The translations under genes and the position numbers were made by a program. Under the pieces are notes generated by a model. The model was not told where the DNA came from, ran no database searches, and saw only the letters and a program-made list of their open reading frames with translations. This document shows, one piece after another, positions 38,431 to 51,136 of a DNA stretch of 64,000 nt (position 1 is the stretch's first letter; every line of letters starts with the position of its first letter). Origin of the DNA: Ochotona curzoniae (lineage: Eukaryota > Chordata > Mammalia > Lagomorpha > Ochotonidae); NCBI RefSeq assembly GCF_017591425.1, contig NW_024465369.1, positions 23,342,501 through 23,406,500 of the forward strand, written 5' to 3'.

Positions 38431-39726
38431 TTATGTCTCAAAGATAACATAAAACAACAGCTTCCTTTGCTTGTAAGCATCACCATGTCTTGGGTCCCGT
38501 AAGAGCAACTGGCTGTTGCTTTGGAAAGGTTACAGAATTGGAGTAACTCTTTCAACAGTGACTATCTTCCCACTGATATCAAATTTACACCCTGCTGCTC
38601 TGTTTTGGTACATATCTGCATACTTAACTTCTCATCTGAATCTCAAATCATAGCAGACACTTTTTGAATGTATTTTAAGTGGCAATTAAACTAACTTTTA
38701 TAGTAGCAATAATGTATTTAACAAATGGAAATGATGACAGTGGCTGTCATGAACGGAAGCTACTCGTGATTGTCAACTCTCAGAACGTGGCAGTATACCT
38801 TGCTAACTCTAGATGGACCTGATTCTACAGAGGTTGAAACCTAGGTGAAAATTGTGCTGTGAAGTCAATACTTGTACATTAGTGTTCAGGCAGCTCTGGG
38901 AGTTACGTAATTGAATTTCTCCCATCAAAAAACTGACCTTTTTTTGGTTGTTGTTCTTTGTTGACTTACAGGATAAAAGCATATTTTGAAGAGAAAATAG
39001 CCAAACTTAAATACAAAATAAAGCAGAATAAGTGTTAGCATATTATTAAGTTCAGAAAATTTTGAGTACATATTCCCATTGTGCAGTTAACATGTTAAAA
39101 GCACATTCAGCTTTAAACATTTAATGTGATCTGGCCAACACTATAATAAGAAGACCCTGACATCCTCCAAGTTTTACTCAGACTAAAACCATCAGGAGTT
39201 AAAACAGGAGTATTGGGGGCCATGGAACAGCACATTCTGAGCTTAAAGAGAAAAGTGGAAAATGACGTGAAAATCTGTAAATGGCAGCACTAATGAGGAC
39301 CAGTGAGTGACATAATCTAACATGGAGGACATCTCAGCACACAGAGAATCGAATTCCAAATTTGACCAGGATCATTTTGATATAAAGTCCTCCAGGAAAG
39401 CATAGAAATGTTCGTTTGTATTTGTCATCATTTCATTTAGGCACTCATTGGGCATCTCCTATATATCAGGCAAACCCGACCAATCAGTGCCCTCCTGGAT
39501 GTAAATGTCAACAGAAGAGCTTGCCCTGGACATCTGAGTCATTGAACACCTTTTGTTACACACTTAGACAAAGAAGGCAGTTAATGGGTGAGGGTTAGGT
39601 GAATATACATCCAGTACTGCAAGTTTTTAAAAATATTGACACTGCACAGTAAAATGCTGACAGTTTGTAGCTCCATGTTATCAGCACAGATTATCTTTCT
39701 GCCTTAGTAGAAATTGGAAGGATTTG

Positions 39727-40065
39727 GGCCTGGCATGATAGCCTAGTGGCTGAAGGCCTTGCATTGTATGTGTTAAGATCCCATATGAACACCGCTTCAT
39801 GTCCTGGCTGCCCCACTTCCCATTCAGCTCCCTGTTTGTGGCCTGGGAAAGTAGTCAAGGACAGCCCAAGTCCTTAGGACCCTACACCCATGTGGAAGAC
39901 CTGGAAGAAGCTCCTGACTTCAGGTCAGCTTGGCTCTAGCCATTGTGGCCATTTGGGTAGTAAATCGGCAGATAGAAGATCTCTCTCTCTCTCTCTGTTG
40001 TATCTCTCCTCTCTCTGTAAATCTTCCTTTTCAATAAAAATAAATAAAGCTTTTTTAAAAAAACT
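39727..40065 (+). mobile_element. Lagomorph C-type SINE with pika-like head, sense
   Basis: Best-preserved copy in the window: head 'ggcctggcatgatagcctag', then 'gatcccatatgaacaccgct', 'gtggcctgggaaagtagtca', 'gtggaagacctggaagaagc', 'ttgtggccatttgggtagta', a CT-rich run, 'tcttccttttcaataaaaat' and an A-rich tail. The head with 'gatagcctagtggct' is the main basis for suggesting Ochotona. Confidence 0.9.
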
Positions 40066-40321
40066 GAAGCATTTTAGATGTCTTATCAGTATATTATCTT
40101 CCCCATTCTCTTTGTTAACTAGAAAGGAATTCACTCAATGGGTTCCCATTTTTTTTCAAGTCTTCTTAGAATACATTTAAAACTATTGGAAGAAAAATAT
40201 ATCATCACTGTCTATTGCATATTTTGCTATTTGAGTCATCAAACTCCAATAATATTATAGAGCAACATTGTGTAAAACTGAAAGATACTTCTATAGAATT
40301 TTTGTTTAAGTAAATCTAGTC

Positions 40322-40606
40322 ATTTATTATTTCAGAGAAGGAGAGAGACAGAGACAGGAAAGTCTTCATCTGTTGGTTGATTCCCCAGTTGCCCACAATG
40401 GCCAGGTCCGGACTAGGTGGAAGACAGAGCAAGGAGTTCAGTCTACATGTCAATCTACAAGTCACACATAGGTGGAACCCAACCACTTGAGCAGTTCCAT
40501 GGTGTATATCAGCAAGGAGATGGAGTTGGTAGCAGAACTCAGGCACTCTCATTTGGCATGTGTGCATCCCAACATGTGTCTGAATTGCTAGGTCAAATGC
40601 CTGCCC
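40322..40606 (-). mobile_element. C-type SINE (older subfamily), antisense
   Basis: 'gtcttcatctgttggttgat', 'gttgcccacaatggccaggt', 'gtagcagaactcaggcactc' and 'ggtcaaatgcctgccc'. It lies 14 bases from a sense copy, forming an inverted pair. Confidence 0.8.
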
Positions 40607-40619
40607 TTAATACTCTTTT

Positions 40620-40972
40620 TTGTGATGCAGTGAGTGAAGCTGCCACTTCCAATGCTGGCATCTCATGTGCGTACCAGGTTGAGTCCAAGCTGCTCTGATT
40701 CTAATCCAGTTTCCTGCTAATGTGCCTGGGAAAGGCAATGGAGAATGCCCTGGGTGCTTGGGTCCCTCCCTATATGAGAGACCCAGATGGAGTTACAGGC
40801 TCCTGGCTTCAGCTGATCAAGCCACAACTATTGCAGCCATTTGGGAAGTAAATTAGCAGATGAGAGATCCTGTCTCCTTTTGTCTCTTTCTTGCTTTCTT
40901 GCTTTCTCGCTCTTGCTCTCTCTTTCTCTCTCCCTGTCACTTCTGCCTCTCAGCAAACTAAATGAATTTGGG
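40620..40972 (+). mobile_element. C-type SINE, sense
   Basis: 'gatgcagtgagtgaagctgc', 'aatgtgcctgggaaaggcaa', 'gagagacccagatggagtta' and 'cagccatttgggaagtaaat', then a long CT-rich stretch at about 40875-40945. Right half of the inverted SINE pair. Confidence 0.8.
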
Positions 40973-41749
40973 GAAGAAACTGTTTTCTGATGATTTTGAT
41001 GTCATTTAGGGAACACTCTTGCAGTATATGCTAAGTATTGGCATCTGTAGCATGTCAATCTCTGATTTGTAATTTTAAAAAATAAATTGGGAGGATTTCA
41101 CTCATGATAAGGTAATATGTATGTAGCAAATGCTAAGAGTTTATTGTTTTATAATAATTTACTTCTTCATGCCTTTCCTAATTCAGAACTTCATTTTTAT
41201 CTCTGTGTGTGTGTCTCTCTCTGTGTGCGGCTGTTTATATATTTATGTATTTAGTAAGCAAAGAGTTGATAGTTGGGCCCTCCTTTAGTGATAACTGAGT
41301 TATGTAATGGGGACAAATTATGGATCTTATTTTAAAGGAGGAATTCTTTCCTGGGGTATTAATTTGCCAAATCAAGGCAAAAGATTGTATAAATACTAAT
41401 AAAATCGAGGGAAAAATCCCCAGTTTCCCCAAAGTAGAGATCCCGAGACATGGTGTGCCTGGTATGCTGTAAGCATTTTGGTGCATAGCCAATGCTTGTG
41501 TTTTTGCTTTCATTAAGGTCTCTTCTCATTAAGCCGCAGAGTTAGTGCTCCATATAACTCTGTTACTCACTGGTAATTTAAACTTAGTTTTTTTTTTTTT
41601 CAGACAGAGGGCTTAATTGTATGACTCATGGAGCCTTTTCAGTCAAATTAACATTTGCCGGGGACAGTCCTGCAGTTGGTTCTTATTATAAAAACAGTTT
41701 GCATTGAGGCTCAGATTTATGATTTTTTTTTTACCTTTTGTTTGCTCTA

Positions 41750-42025
<276 letters not shown>

Positions 42026-43429
42026 CTATGAACCAAAAGGAGAAGGAGTCAGTGTTTGTGTGTGGCAATTAAGATATGTTAGTGAGGGTTCATCCTACTG
42101 TCTGGCATCATCTCTGTTTTCCTGGCCAGGCTAGGGAATGCAATGGGGAAAATGGCTTCTGGTAATAGTAGGGCATTTCTCCTGAAGTGGACACCACACA
42201 TCATGCTACTTCTTGCCTCAAGTGGGAAATGGGTTGGCCAGCCTGGCCACTGGAGAGATTCAGGGTCTGTATTTGCCTTTGTCTAGGATTGAGGTGGGCA
42301 TCCCAACAGAAGTCTCAGATTTATATGGCATCTTTGGTTCAAAACACTGTGAGCCTGTATCAAGACACTTTTTTTTTCATTTCTTTTTTAACATTGGAAC
42401 CATGCATTGGCATGCATGAGCAGTGAGGGAATCAGAGTATTCTTTAAGTCATGGAGCTTGGGGGCCTTAAGTAGTAATGTTGGTAGTGAAAGGGAGTAAG
42501 TGATGGAATGCTTGCTTTTAACACTTCTTTTCTTACCAGGGAGGTTGGTATTGTGCTGCAGTTGTTTAGAACGCTCCCACTTATCATGAGGAAGTGAGTC
42601 ACAATCTGGTTCTAAACCTTCCATATCCTCCAGTCCTGCGGACTGTATCAGTTCAACTCCCAGTATCAGTTCAACACTCTTGGTATTGAGCCTGTTGTAA
42701 GAATGAACCATTGGAAAGAATGGGAATTTTCAGGCAGCTAAGTATCACCTGTCTCTTAAACTAGACTTTTTTCTTTTACTTTTATTTTGGATGATGTTTA
42801 CGGGGTTGATTAGGGTGGGAAGGGTTAAGGATTAGAGGAAAGTGGGTGAGACCATTGATTCCAAATTTTCTCTTTCTTTTTCCTGTATCTTGGGGCAGGG
42901 AGGAAATAAGGGTAGAGCTGCACCCAGCCTCCCAACCACCTCAGAACATGGGGTGGGGAACAGCCACCCAATGTCATCCCAGGGTCCCCAATGTGGAGCA
43001 TGCTCCAAGGATTCTACTCAAGTGGTTTTGATAATTCTGAAATGCTATTATCTCACTAATCCAAGAATGAGGAAATCTTTCCAAGGTCCATTGGCTGACA
43101 TAGTCCACCTTGGAGTCTCCATTCACGCAGATATTTGCTGTCAACACTTGGCTGGAGTAGCTGACCAATTCGTTCTGCTTTCCTTCCTTTGGTATGATAC
43201 TCAATGTCCTCTACAGGTCCCAATGGACTGCCATATTCTCCATGTGCATCTGGGCATGCTGTGCACTGCTCCATCTAAGCTACTGAGGAGGCCCAGTTCT
43301 GACACATGCACTCCACAGTCAGACCGTATAACCTGTGATTTTCACCGTGGTAGGAGTTCTGAGCCTAGTGATCCAGTTGAGGGAATTCCCAAAGAACCCT
43401 CATCTGAGGTGATCCCAGACCTGACTCTT

Positions 43430-46050
43430 GTGTGTGCTTGCCAGTATGGGGTTCAGCTCTGTCATCCGCATTGGCCTACACACATAGTGGTAGTTATAAT
43501 TACTGGGTTAGTTCTGTCCCCAGTCCTGTCTCTTACATAAACCAACCCTGCCCATAATATACTCAGCCCTCACATATTTCAGTGAAAATTGCAGCCTAGT
43601 CAGAGCAACCCCCAGTAACCATCACAAGGCCCACCTGCAGCCTGGTTTCTGTGCTTTCCAATATGTGAAGCAGAATGGTCTAGTCTGTCCTACATCCCGT
43701 TCAGGTACTATATATATGTCAATAGACATTGAAGCCTAGCTCAGCCCAACTAACTCCTCTGTCCAACCCATACCCATGTTGGCAGGTGTCACCACCTGTC
43801 TTACCAGCCCACTTCCAGCGCTGGCTATCCTGCTCACCAGTAGGAGTTGCAGCCTATCAAAGTGCCCACAGTTTCCCTACTAGGCCTATTCCCAATCGCA
43901 GAACTTGTACTTTCCAGGTGGTACTGCAGTTTAGCTTAACAGGGTTTACTCTAAGTCCCACCACTTGCCAACTGATGCTGTGGCAAAGTCCAACCATCTT
44001 GCACTAACTCTGGCTCATGAATGCACAAGTTATTTAGCCTAGCCTGGCCTTCCCCCTAACCCAGCTCATGAGCAGGCTAACAGATGTTATAGTCCTACCT
44101 GGCTAGGTCTGTCCCCAGTCCCAGTTTTCATAATCACCAGTCGGGGCAGTGGCCCAGAAGGGGAGCCCCAACAGCCCCTCTACTGGGCTTGCACCACCCC
44201 CTCTACCCCAGGTCTCACATGTGCTGGTGGGTGCTGTGGCCAAGTCTGGCATGGCCTGTCTCACCTGGGTATTGGCCTTCAGGTGCTGTAAACTAGTCCA
44301 GCCCAGTCAGCCCCCAGTTTCAGCTCATGCTGATGGGTGTTATAGCACAGCCCAGCCCAGCCAGCTCCCAGTACTAGTCCTAATGTTAATTGGCTGGTGT
44401 TGTGGCCTGACCTGGCCTGTCCTGTACCCCATCCTCGGTCTCAGATCTGCTGGTGAGTGTCATGAATTGACCCAGCCTGGCCTGCTCCCAGATCTGACCC
44501 ACACGTATGTCAGCAGGTACCATAACCTGGCCTGAACTGTACTGCTCTTTGCCTTGGTTCTTGTGCTCAACTGTAGGGACTACACCCTGACAAAGGAGTT
44601 CCCCAAGCTCCTCTAACAGTTCTCCTCCCAGTGGCAGATATCGCACACACTAGTGGGTTCGTGGCCCAGCCTGACCTGGTCTATCTCCTGTCTCACAGGA
44701 ACTTGCCCAACCAGCTTGCACCAATTCTGGTTCTTGCTGTTGGTGCTACAGCCCAGCTATACCTGAACCACACCCAGACCCAGCTCTCACATAGCTTAGT
44801 GGAAGCCAAGACCTAGCCCTGGCTCTCATAAGCACCAGTGGGTGCTGGAGTCTAACCCAGTCTTGCACACCACAGACACAGTCCACATCCATGCCAAAGA
44901 ACACTGTAGTCATGTCCAGCCCAGATCACTGCACCCATTTCAGCTCTTGTAGTCACCAGTAGGAAGTATAACCCAGCTGTGGCATCCCCTTAGTTTCCAA
45001 ACTAGGTTTGTTCCCAGCTACAATTCTTGCATGTGTCAGTGGTTGCTCTGACCCAGTTTGGCATAGCCTATCCTCTGTCATGAACTTTGCCATTGGATGC
45101 TACAGCCTGACCAAGCCAAACTCTGCCTCCAACTCCCACCCCAAGTCCCAACTCCTGCTGGCAGGTGATTCAGCCTAGCTCTGCCCAGTCTGCTGCCTTC
45201 CCTGACTCATACAAACTTGTAGGTAGGGTAACCTAGTCCAGCATGACCCACACTCCAGCCTGGCTCCTGCATATACGAGTGGGCTAAGGTTGGCCTAACC
45301 CTTCCCAGTCCACACCCCTCCAGAACCAACCCCCTTCCCAGTCCACACCCCTCCAGAGCCAACCCACCCCCTTACTGGCGAGTAGACTGCCTTGCCTGGC
45401 CTGACCAACACCCAGGCCTGAAGCACATGCTTACCAGCAGGAGCTACATCCCAGCAGTGGAGTTTCCCAAGTCCCCCCACAGGCCCACTGCTAGACCCAG
45501 ATCTCACATGTGTTGGTGGGTGCTAGATCCTTAGCCAGTATAGTCTGCCCCCTCTGTCCAGCCTTTGTATGAGCTGGTAGATGTTGTGGTCTGTCGTGCC
45601 CCATCCCCTATTCTTGGATGCACCTGCAGATGTTGTAGCCTGGACTAGCCTAATCTGATCCAAACTCCAGTACCCATTAGTGGGGAGGACTCCATGATCA
45701 TGCCTAGCTCAGCACATCACCACCCCTAGCTCTTAAGCAAGCCAGTGGAAATTGCAGTTCCATGGGGTGGGCCCATATATCTCCCACAGAATATTCCCCC
45801 GGACCTGGTTCTCTCATATACTGGTTAGTGTTGTGGCCTAACTCTCATTGGTATGTACTGTGATCTAGCCCTGCCAGCTAGACCCCCAGCCCTAGCTTTA
45901 GTGTGTACCACAATGTGGTGTTCTGCAGTAGTAAATGCTAACTAGCCCAGTTCAGGTCTCCCACGTGAGCTGGTGCATCATTCTGACCCAGAAAGGGCCT
46001 CCGGCTTCCTCCTCTAAACCACTCGGTCTCATCCCCTTTGCTTACGGGTA
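43430..46050. repeat. Degenerate tandem repeat array (unit about 60-70 bp)
   Basis: Recurring words include 'gtgctggtgggtgctgtggc', 'ggcctgtcctgtaccccatc', 'acccagcctggcctgctccc', 'ttggtgctacagcccagcta' and 'tagctcagcccaactaactc'. Roughly 35-45 diverged units. The overall base composition is C/T/G-rich on the plus strand and differs sharply from the AT-rich flanks. Confidence 0.8.
45297..45366. repeat. Recent 33-bp tandem duplication inside the array
   Basis: 'cttcccagtccacacccctc' followed by 'cagaaccaac' at 45301 recurs at 45334 with one A/G change ('cagagccaac'). The near identity contrasts with the strong divergence of neighbouring units. Confidence 0.9.
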
Positions 46051-49000
46051 AGTAGGGTGGCCTTGTCAACAGAAATCCCTCTGAAGTCATTACTTACCTG
46101 TAAAATACTCCCTCAGTGGTCTTCCCTCCCACCTATCTCCTTGTCCCTTTCACTGATAAACCCACAGTCCCTGTGCCCAAGAGCACATGGGTTCTGCAGC
46201 CCAGCCTTCTGTAGCTGATCCTCTGGTGAAGTGGTGTGCTGGGCTGGGGCTTTGCCCAGCCACTAGGATCCCAAGTTCCTGGTATGTGTGCTGGCCTTGG
46301 GACCTTACCCCTCCATGCACCAAGGTCCAGGCCCTTTTATAGTTCCCCAAGCCCAGCATACCAATACACCAAGCCAGCATGCTAACCTAGAACCCTCCCC
46401 TTCCCAACCAGTCTGGGACCATGCACATGGAAAATCCCCAGGCTCCACTCCACCTGCCTATAGTGAGCCCCGGTCACCCCTGCCATCAACCCTCATCCTC
46501 CCTTCCACCCCCGCAATCCTGCATCCCCCAAGAGCTGACCTCTGGGTATCCCGGCACAAAAGGTGGTGGTGGGCCTGGCAGCAAAACTTCATTTTCAAGT
46601 GACAAGTTATGTAAAATGTGTGAGCCACAATCCACATCCCAGTCTTGTTAAACAAAGACTCTCAAGAACACTTTTTTTGTTTCCTTGAAGGCATAGAGCT
46701 ATACTTATCAATGTTCACTATGATTCTATCATCATCAAAGGCTGTTCAAAGTCAAGGAGAGATCACACCTGTACCAAGCGTCCCCTGATTGCTATGCTTT
46801 TCTTTCTTGCATTTGTTTTTAAATTGTTTGTTTGTTTCTCTTTGTTAAGTGCCAAGGTGCCACTGCCCACTAATTACTCATTTATTCATTTACAGCTGCA
46901 TTCAACAACATCCATTAAGTAGGCTTAATGTATTGGCTGCATCAACAAGACACAACAGCTTTTTCTGTCATCTCTGGTCTTCTAAGTTTCTGTGTATTGT
47001 GAAATTGCATGAATGAGTTTATTAAAATTGTATGTAGAAATAGGTTTTAACTAAAGGATTCAGGGCGTCTTGAGCAGTTCAAATGGAATTTTGATGTTCT
47101 ATCTTATTCCAAAAATTTAAGTAGCTTAGAAAACTCATACACTCAAATAGCATTAATATTTATCATTAATTGCCATAGTGATACGAAGTAACTAGATCAT
47201 GACAAGGGATGCCAAGGAGAAGAACCAATGCTGCCAGGAGTACTTTGGAGCCATTGGAATGTAGGGTGCAGGCTGAAGTTCCTGGTCACTTGCTGGAGGT
47301 GGGCATCTGGATGAATCCAAGCCTGTTAGTATTTTTTGTATGAAAAAAATGAGCTTCAGCTTTGGTGGGTGGGTTGTGCAGTGTTCTTCCTATTTCAGTG
47401 TTAATGATCCTGTGAAAGTTTGAAGTTGCTGGAATCTGAACTCTTAAATGAGTCAGATGTTGCTTTGCTTTGGCACTGTGTTTTATCATGTAGAGGGCTT
47501 GCAGGCAGTAATCCAAGTACCTTTCCTCACATTATTCCATACTCCACTTCATGGCCTGCTGACACAGGGCCCTTCTGTTGTTGTGAGCCAGGTAGAGCTT
47601 GAACAGTCTGAGGGAGACTTGGTTCACTGACTTACCTCTTCGAATAAACACATGTCATGATGGGCTGTGAAGCATGCAACCTGCGGTTAACAGTGAATAC
47701 CTAAAGAGGAACTTGAATTCCACTCAAGTGGAGCTGGAATGTGTGTGTAAATTTGACTGATCCCACAAGGGAAAGTAGAGGGAACCTTCAGAGTTGGAGA
47801 AAGAAAAGTTGAGACCCTTTTGAAAAAGAATTTCCAGGCTCTTGGTTTTGTGTGAAACAATTATCCTTGAAAACTTTGCTGGTATCCCCAAGGATGAGAC
47901 ATGATGGGGATTTTCTAAAGTGTTATCTCAAGTGGCCCCCAAACTTGGGGTTAATTGTTGGCTAACAAAGCCGACCCCATCCACTTCCTCAGGCATAATT
48001 ATGATCCTGCATGTGGCATGACATTTGGCATTTGGATATTAGGATAAGTGGTTAACATTAATTGCATTTGATGATTGCCACTAGAGTGAGGGTATAAAGG
48101 AATTGGCAGCCAGTAGCAGTAACCAGTTGTAGCACTGACAGTTGTGTGGAGGAAAGCTATTAATTAATTTCTGGATGTTGATTCCTCCTCCCCCACCAAA
48201 AAAAGCTTTTCAGATAATTAACTAAGAACACAAGCAGTTTGGCTCCCTGGTTGAACACTGGTAAGAAAATTATACTTTAAATCTTGTATTATGATTACTG
48301 TAAATATCATGTATCAAATGCCTTCCTTTCATTAAAGTTCTAAAGTGCTATTAGAAATGGCCATGATTAAACATGTTTAACATTAGAAAAAGGATGATTT
48401 TGCTGACCTGGGTGGAATGAATGAGAGCATTGTAAGTCTAAAAGATGATGCTTGGATATTAGAAATCAGAAACACTGCAAACATGATGCTGCATGAGCCA
48501 ATGAAAACTGTAAGCTCCTGTGCTTGGGCTTGACTTCTGTTATCTTTATGTGATTATCCTAATTAGGGATTTTCTCCCCTCCTCCTTGCCATGCCACCCA
48601 GAAGTTCCTGAGGTTGCTTTTCTCACTCTCTTTCTGACGACCTTCATTTTCAGAACCTCCTTCTTTAAGCCCTAGTTATTGGCTCATTCTGTCCCATCTC
48701 AAAAGCAATCACTCTGTCATCCAGTAGTCAGCATTTGCTCCCTGGAAATCTCCCTGTCAAGGAGAAAGGGCCAGAAACAGAGCAGGCATTCATGGGATAG
48801 GCAAGCATGGAAGGACACAAAGGAGAATGCCTGAATTCACAATTGCACCTTTTGGGCTCCTCCCAGGGAGTCTCCAGGTGCCTGCAGCTCTGGGTCGGGT
48901 TGCCAGAGCCAGATGTCAGGTGTGCGCTCATGCTATGCAGAGGGCTGGGGATCCTGCAGTCAGGCACACCTGCTGCTCCCTCCCCGCCCCCCTGCCCCAT

Positions 49001-49411
49001 ACCTGTGTTGGTTGGCTTGCTCCTTAAAACTACTCCGGCTGAGGACCTTGGCAAATTCTTTCTGGCTTTTGTGTTATCTTGGCATCCTCACCCCAGGAAG
49101 GGACAGCCCCTGCCATAACCTCTTTCCTATTGAAACTTCTTAGGGCCTGTGATTCGTATTAACCATGTAATCACTGAGGATCTTGACTTGGTTTCTGCCT
49201 TGGATGGTGACTCTAATCTGAACCTGTGAGTCCTGTTCTTGTGGCATTTCTATTACAGTCTCATACATAGATTCTGTGCCTCCTTGGGAGCCCATCAGCC
49301 TATAGAGACCACACTACCCTGGCTCCTCGTTACAAGCTGGGTTAGCAGAATTTGACTTGCCACATAGCAGATAATGCTGTTTTTCTTTTAAACAATTTTT
49401 ACAATTTCCTT

Positions 49412-49738
49412 TTAAAATTTTATTTGAAAGCCAAAGAGGTGATGGGTTAAGGGAAGAAGGGAGAGAGAGAGAGACAGAGATAATTTCCTTCTGCTGGTTC
49501 ATTCCCCAAAATACCCCTAACAGTCAGGGCTGGGTCAGCTTGACTCCTGAAACTCAAACAAGGGCTCCTATGTAAGCAGCAGGGACCCAAGTCTTTGAGC
49601 ATCACCTGCTACTCCTTGAGGTGTGCATGAGCCGAAGCTGGATCCGAAGATAAAGGGCTGAGATTCAAATCCAGCACTCTGCTATGGTTGGAAAAGTCCC
49701 AGGTAGCAGCTTAACTGCTGCATCAAATACATGCCCTA
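49412..49738 (-). mobile_element. C-type SINE (older subfamily), antisense
   Basis: 'cttttaaaattttatttgaa', a GA-rich run, 'tctgctggttcattccccaa', 'gtcagggctgggtcagcttg', 'aatccagcactctgctatgg' and 'tcaaatacatgcccta' at the head end. Near full length. Confidence 0.83.
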
Positions 49739-49869
49739 ATAGTGTGTTTAAATGAAGAATTTGGAAAATCAAGTGCTTAGAGCAATCAATTGCTTCTCTT
49801 TCGATCTTGTGCTTGCTTAGCTCTTTCTCTGTTGTTGATTCACTAATGTAATGCTGATATCAGTACTTT

Positions 49870-51136
49870 TATTGTTAAGTTTTTGTTTATAAATACATAG
49901 AGAGCAGATTTCATGAATTTCATAAAATTCAATGAAAAGACATATCTGATAAAAGATTGTGATCTGAAATATATAAAGATTTCTTAAAACCCAACAATAA
50001 GAAAGAAACCAGCAGCAGCAATAATAATTGAATTAAAAACTGAGTCAAAGACTTCGACAACTCAGCAAAGAAAATGTAACGATGGCAAACAGGCATGTGA
50101 AAAAACACTTTTTTCATGTCTTTAGAACATGCCAGTTAAACAAAATGAGGTACCATAGCACACTTACTAATGAAAGGCCAAACTCTAGGTGACTGACAAC
50201 ACCAAAATGCTGCAAAGGATGTTGAGAAAAAGGAGCTCTTGTGCATTGCTGATGGGAATGCAAAATGACAAAGCCACTGAAGAAAACAACTGGCAATTTC
50301 TTACGAAACTAAACATATACTTACTATATGACCCAGCAATCAAACTCCTTGGTATTAACCCAAAGGATTTAAAAACTTATGTCTATACAACAGCCTGCCT
50401 ACAAATGTTTGCAACCATCTTATTCCTAATTGACAAAACCTGGAAGCAACTAAGAGGCTCTTCAGTAAATGAATGGATACATAAACTGTGGTACATTGCC
50501 ACACTGGAATGTTTTTAGTACCAAAAGTAAATGAGCTCTTCAGCAAGAAAAAGACATGAAGATAACTTACATGCACATTACTAAAGTAAAAAACTGATCT
50601 GGAAATGCTCCATGTTCTAAGATGCCAACTGTCTGACATTGTGGAAAAGGCAAAAGCTATGGCAATATTAAAAATAACAGTGATAGTCCAAGACTGAAGT
50701 GGAAGGGAGTGGGGAACAATAGGTGCGTTATGTCTAGGACAGTGGAAATACTTTCTGTGACACTATAATGGTGCACACATATCATTTTACCTTTGTCCAA
50801 ATACACAGGAAAGGTAGTATTATGAGTGAATCCTAATGCAAACTATGGATTTGGGTGATAATGCTATATCAACATGGGATTGACACTTGTAACAAATGCA
50901 ATGCTCTGCAGAGGTTATTGATAATGACAGAGGCTATACCTGTACAGGGGTATGTGGGATAGCTCTGTACCTTCCATTGAAATTTGTTGACAATATCTAT
51001 GTGTTTTAAAAAAGAGTCTACTAAGAATTCTTTTCCCAAAGGATATGATTATGACAGTGAGAAGGGATCACTAAATAGGAGGAAGTATACATGGCATGTA
51101 TCTAAATATCTAAACAACTCTCACAAGAAAATAGTT
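49870..51136 (+). mobile_element. Old L1 3' end (L1M-like), sense, left part
   Basis: 'cattgctgatgggaatgcaa', 'tactatatgacccagcaatc', 'aaatgaatggatacataaac', 'gtggtacattgccacactgg', then near the end 'actatggatttgggtgataa' and 'ctctgtaccttccattgaaa'. This is the classic order of old L1M ORF2-end and 3' UTR sequence. A 109-codon frame at 50189-50518 is a remnant of the ORF2 C-terminal region; the rest is broken. It is cut at 51136 by a younger L1 insertion. Confidence 0.85.
51125..51136. repeat. Target-site duplication, left copy
   Basis: 'aagaaaatagtt'. It matches 52279-52290 'aagaaaatggtt' with one mismatch and flanks the younger L1 3' end. Confidence 0.75.

Larger units (their letters stand above)
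42765..46600 (-). mobile_element. Long VNTR-containing retroposon-like element, antisense
   Basis: Reading on the minus strand there are three parts. A GC-richer 5' part lies at about 46600-46050, with CCCC-rich and 'gctgggctggggctttgccc'-type text. Next is about 2.6-3 kb of degenerate tandem repeats (46050-43430) of a unit near 60-70 bp; on the plus strand its consensus is roughly 'gctggtgggtgctgtggcc' plus 'cccagcctggcctgtcccc' plus 'cagctctcacatg'. The 3' part (43430-42765) is unique and shared with 18500-19000, ending on the plus strand in T-rich 'cttttttcttttactttt'. Many open frames here, up to 232 codons, are repeat artefacts. No reverse transcriptase or other protein is visible, so movement would need another element's machinery. 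It may be SVA-like in design, but the family is unidentified. Confidence 0.6.

Noticed and set aside
39727..39760. tRNA-like head of the SINE considered as a tRNA gene
   Set aside because: It continues directly into the SINE body and lacks a full cloverleaf; it is a tRNA-derived SINE promoter, not a tRNA gene.
42388..42711. 107-codon minus-strand frame next to the ITGB6 exon, considered as an upstream exon
   Set aside because: The peptide does not match any beta-6 segment and does not join the phase-0 acceptor at 42026.
42842..43540. 232-codon open frame, plus strand, longest in the window
   Set aside because: It lies across the 3' unique part and the repeat array of the VNTR element, has no recognisable domain, and no splice or promoter context. 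The low stop frequency follows from the C/T-rich repeat composition.
44149..44535. 128-codon plus-strand frame and neighbours in the array
   Set aside because: Proline- and leucine-rich text produced by the tandem repeat; no start context and no homology recognised.
50189..50518. 109-codon frame considered as a gene
   Set aside because: It is a remnant of the L1 ORF2 C-terminal region within an old L1 3' end.
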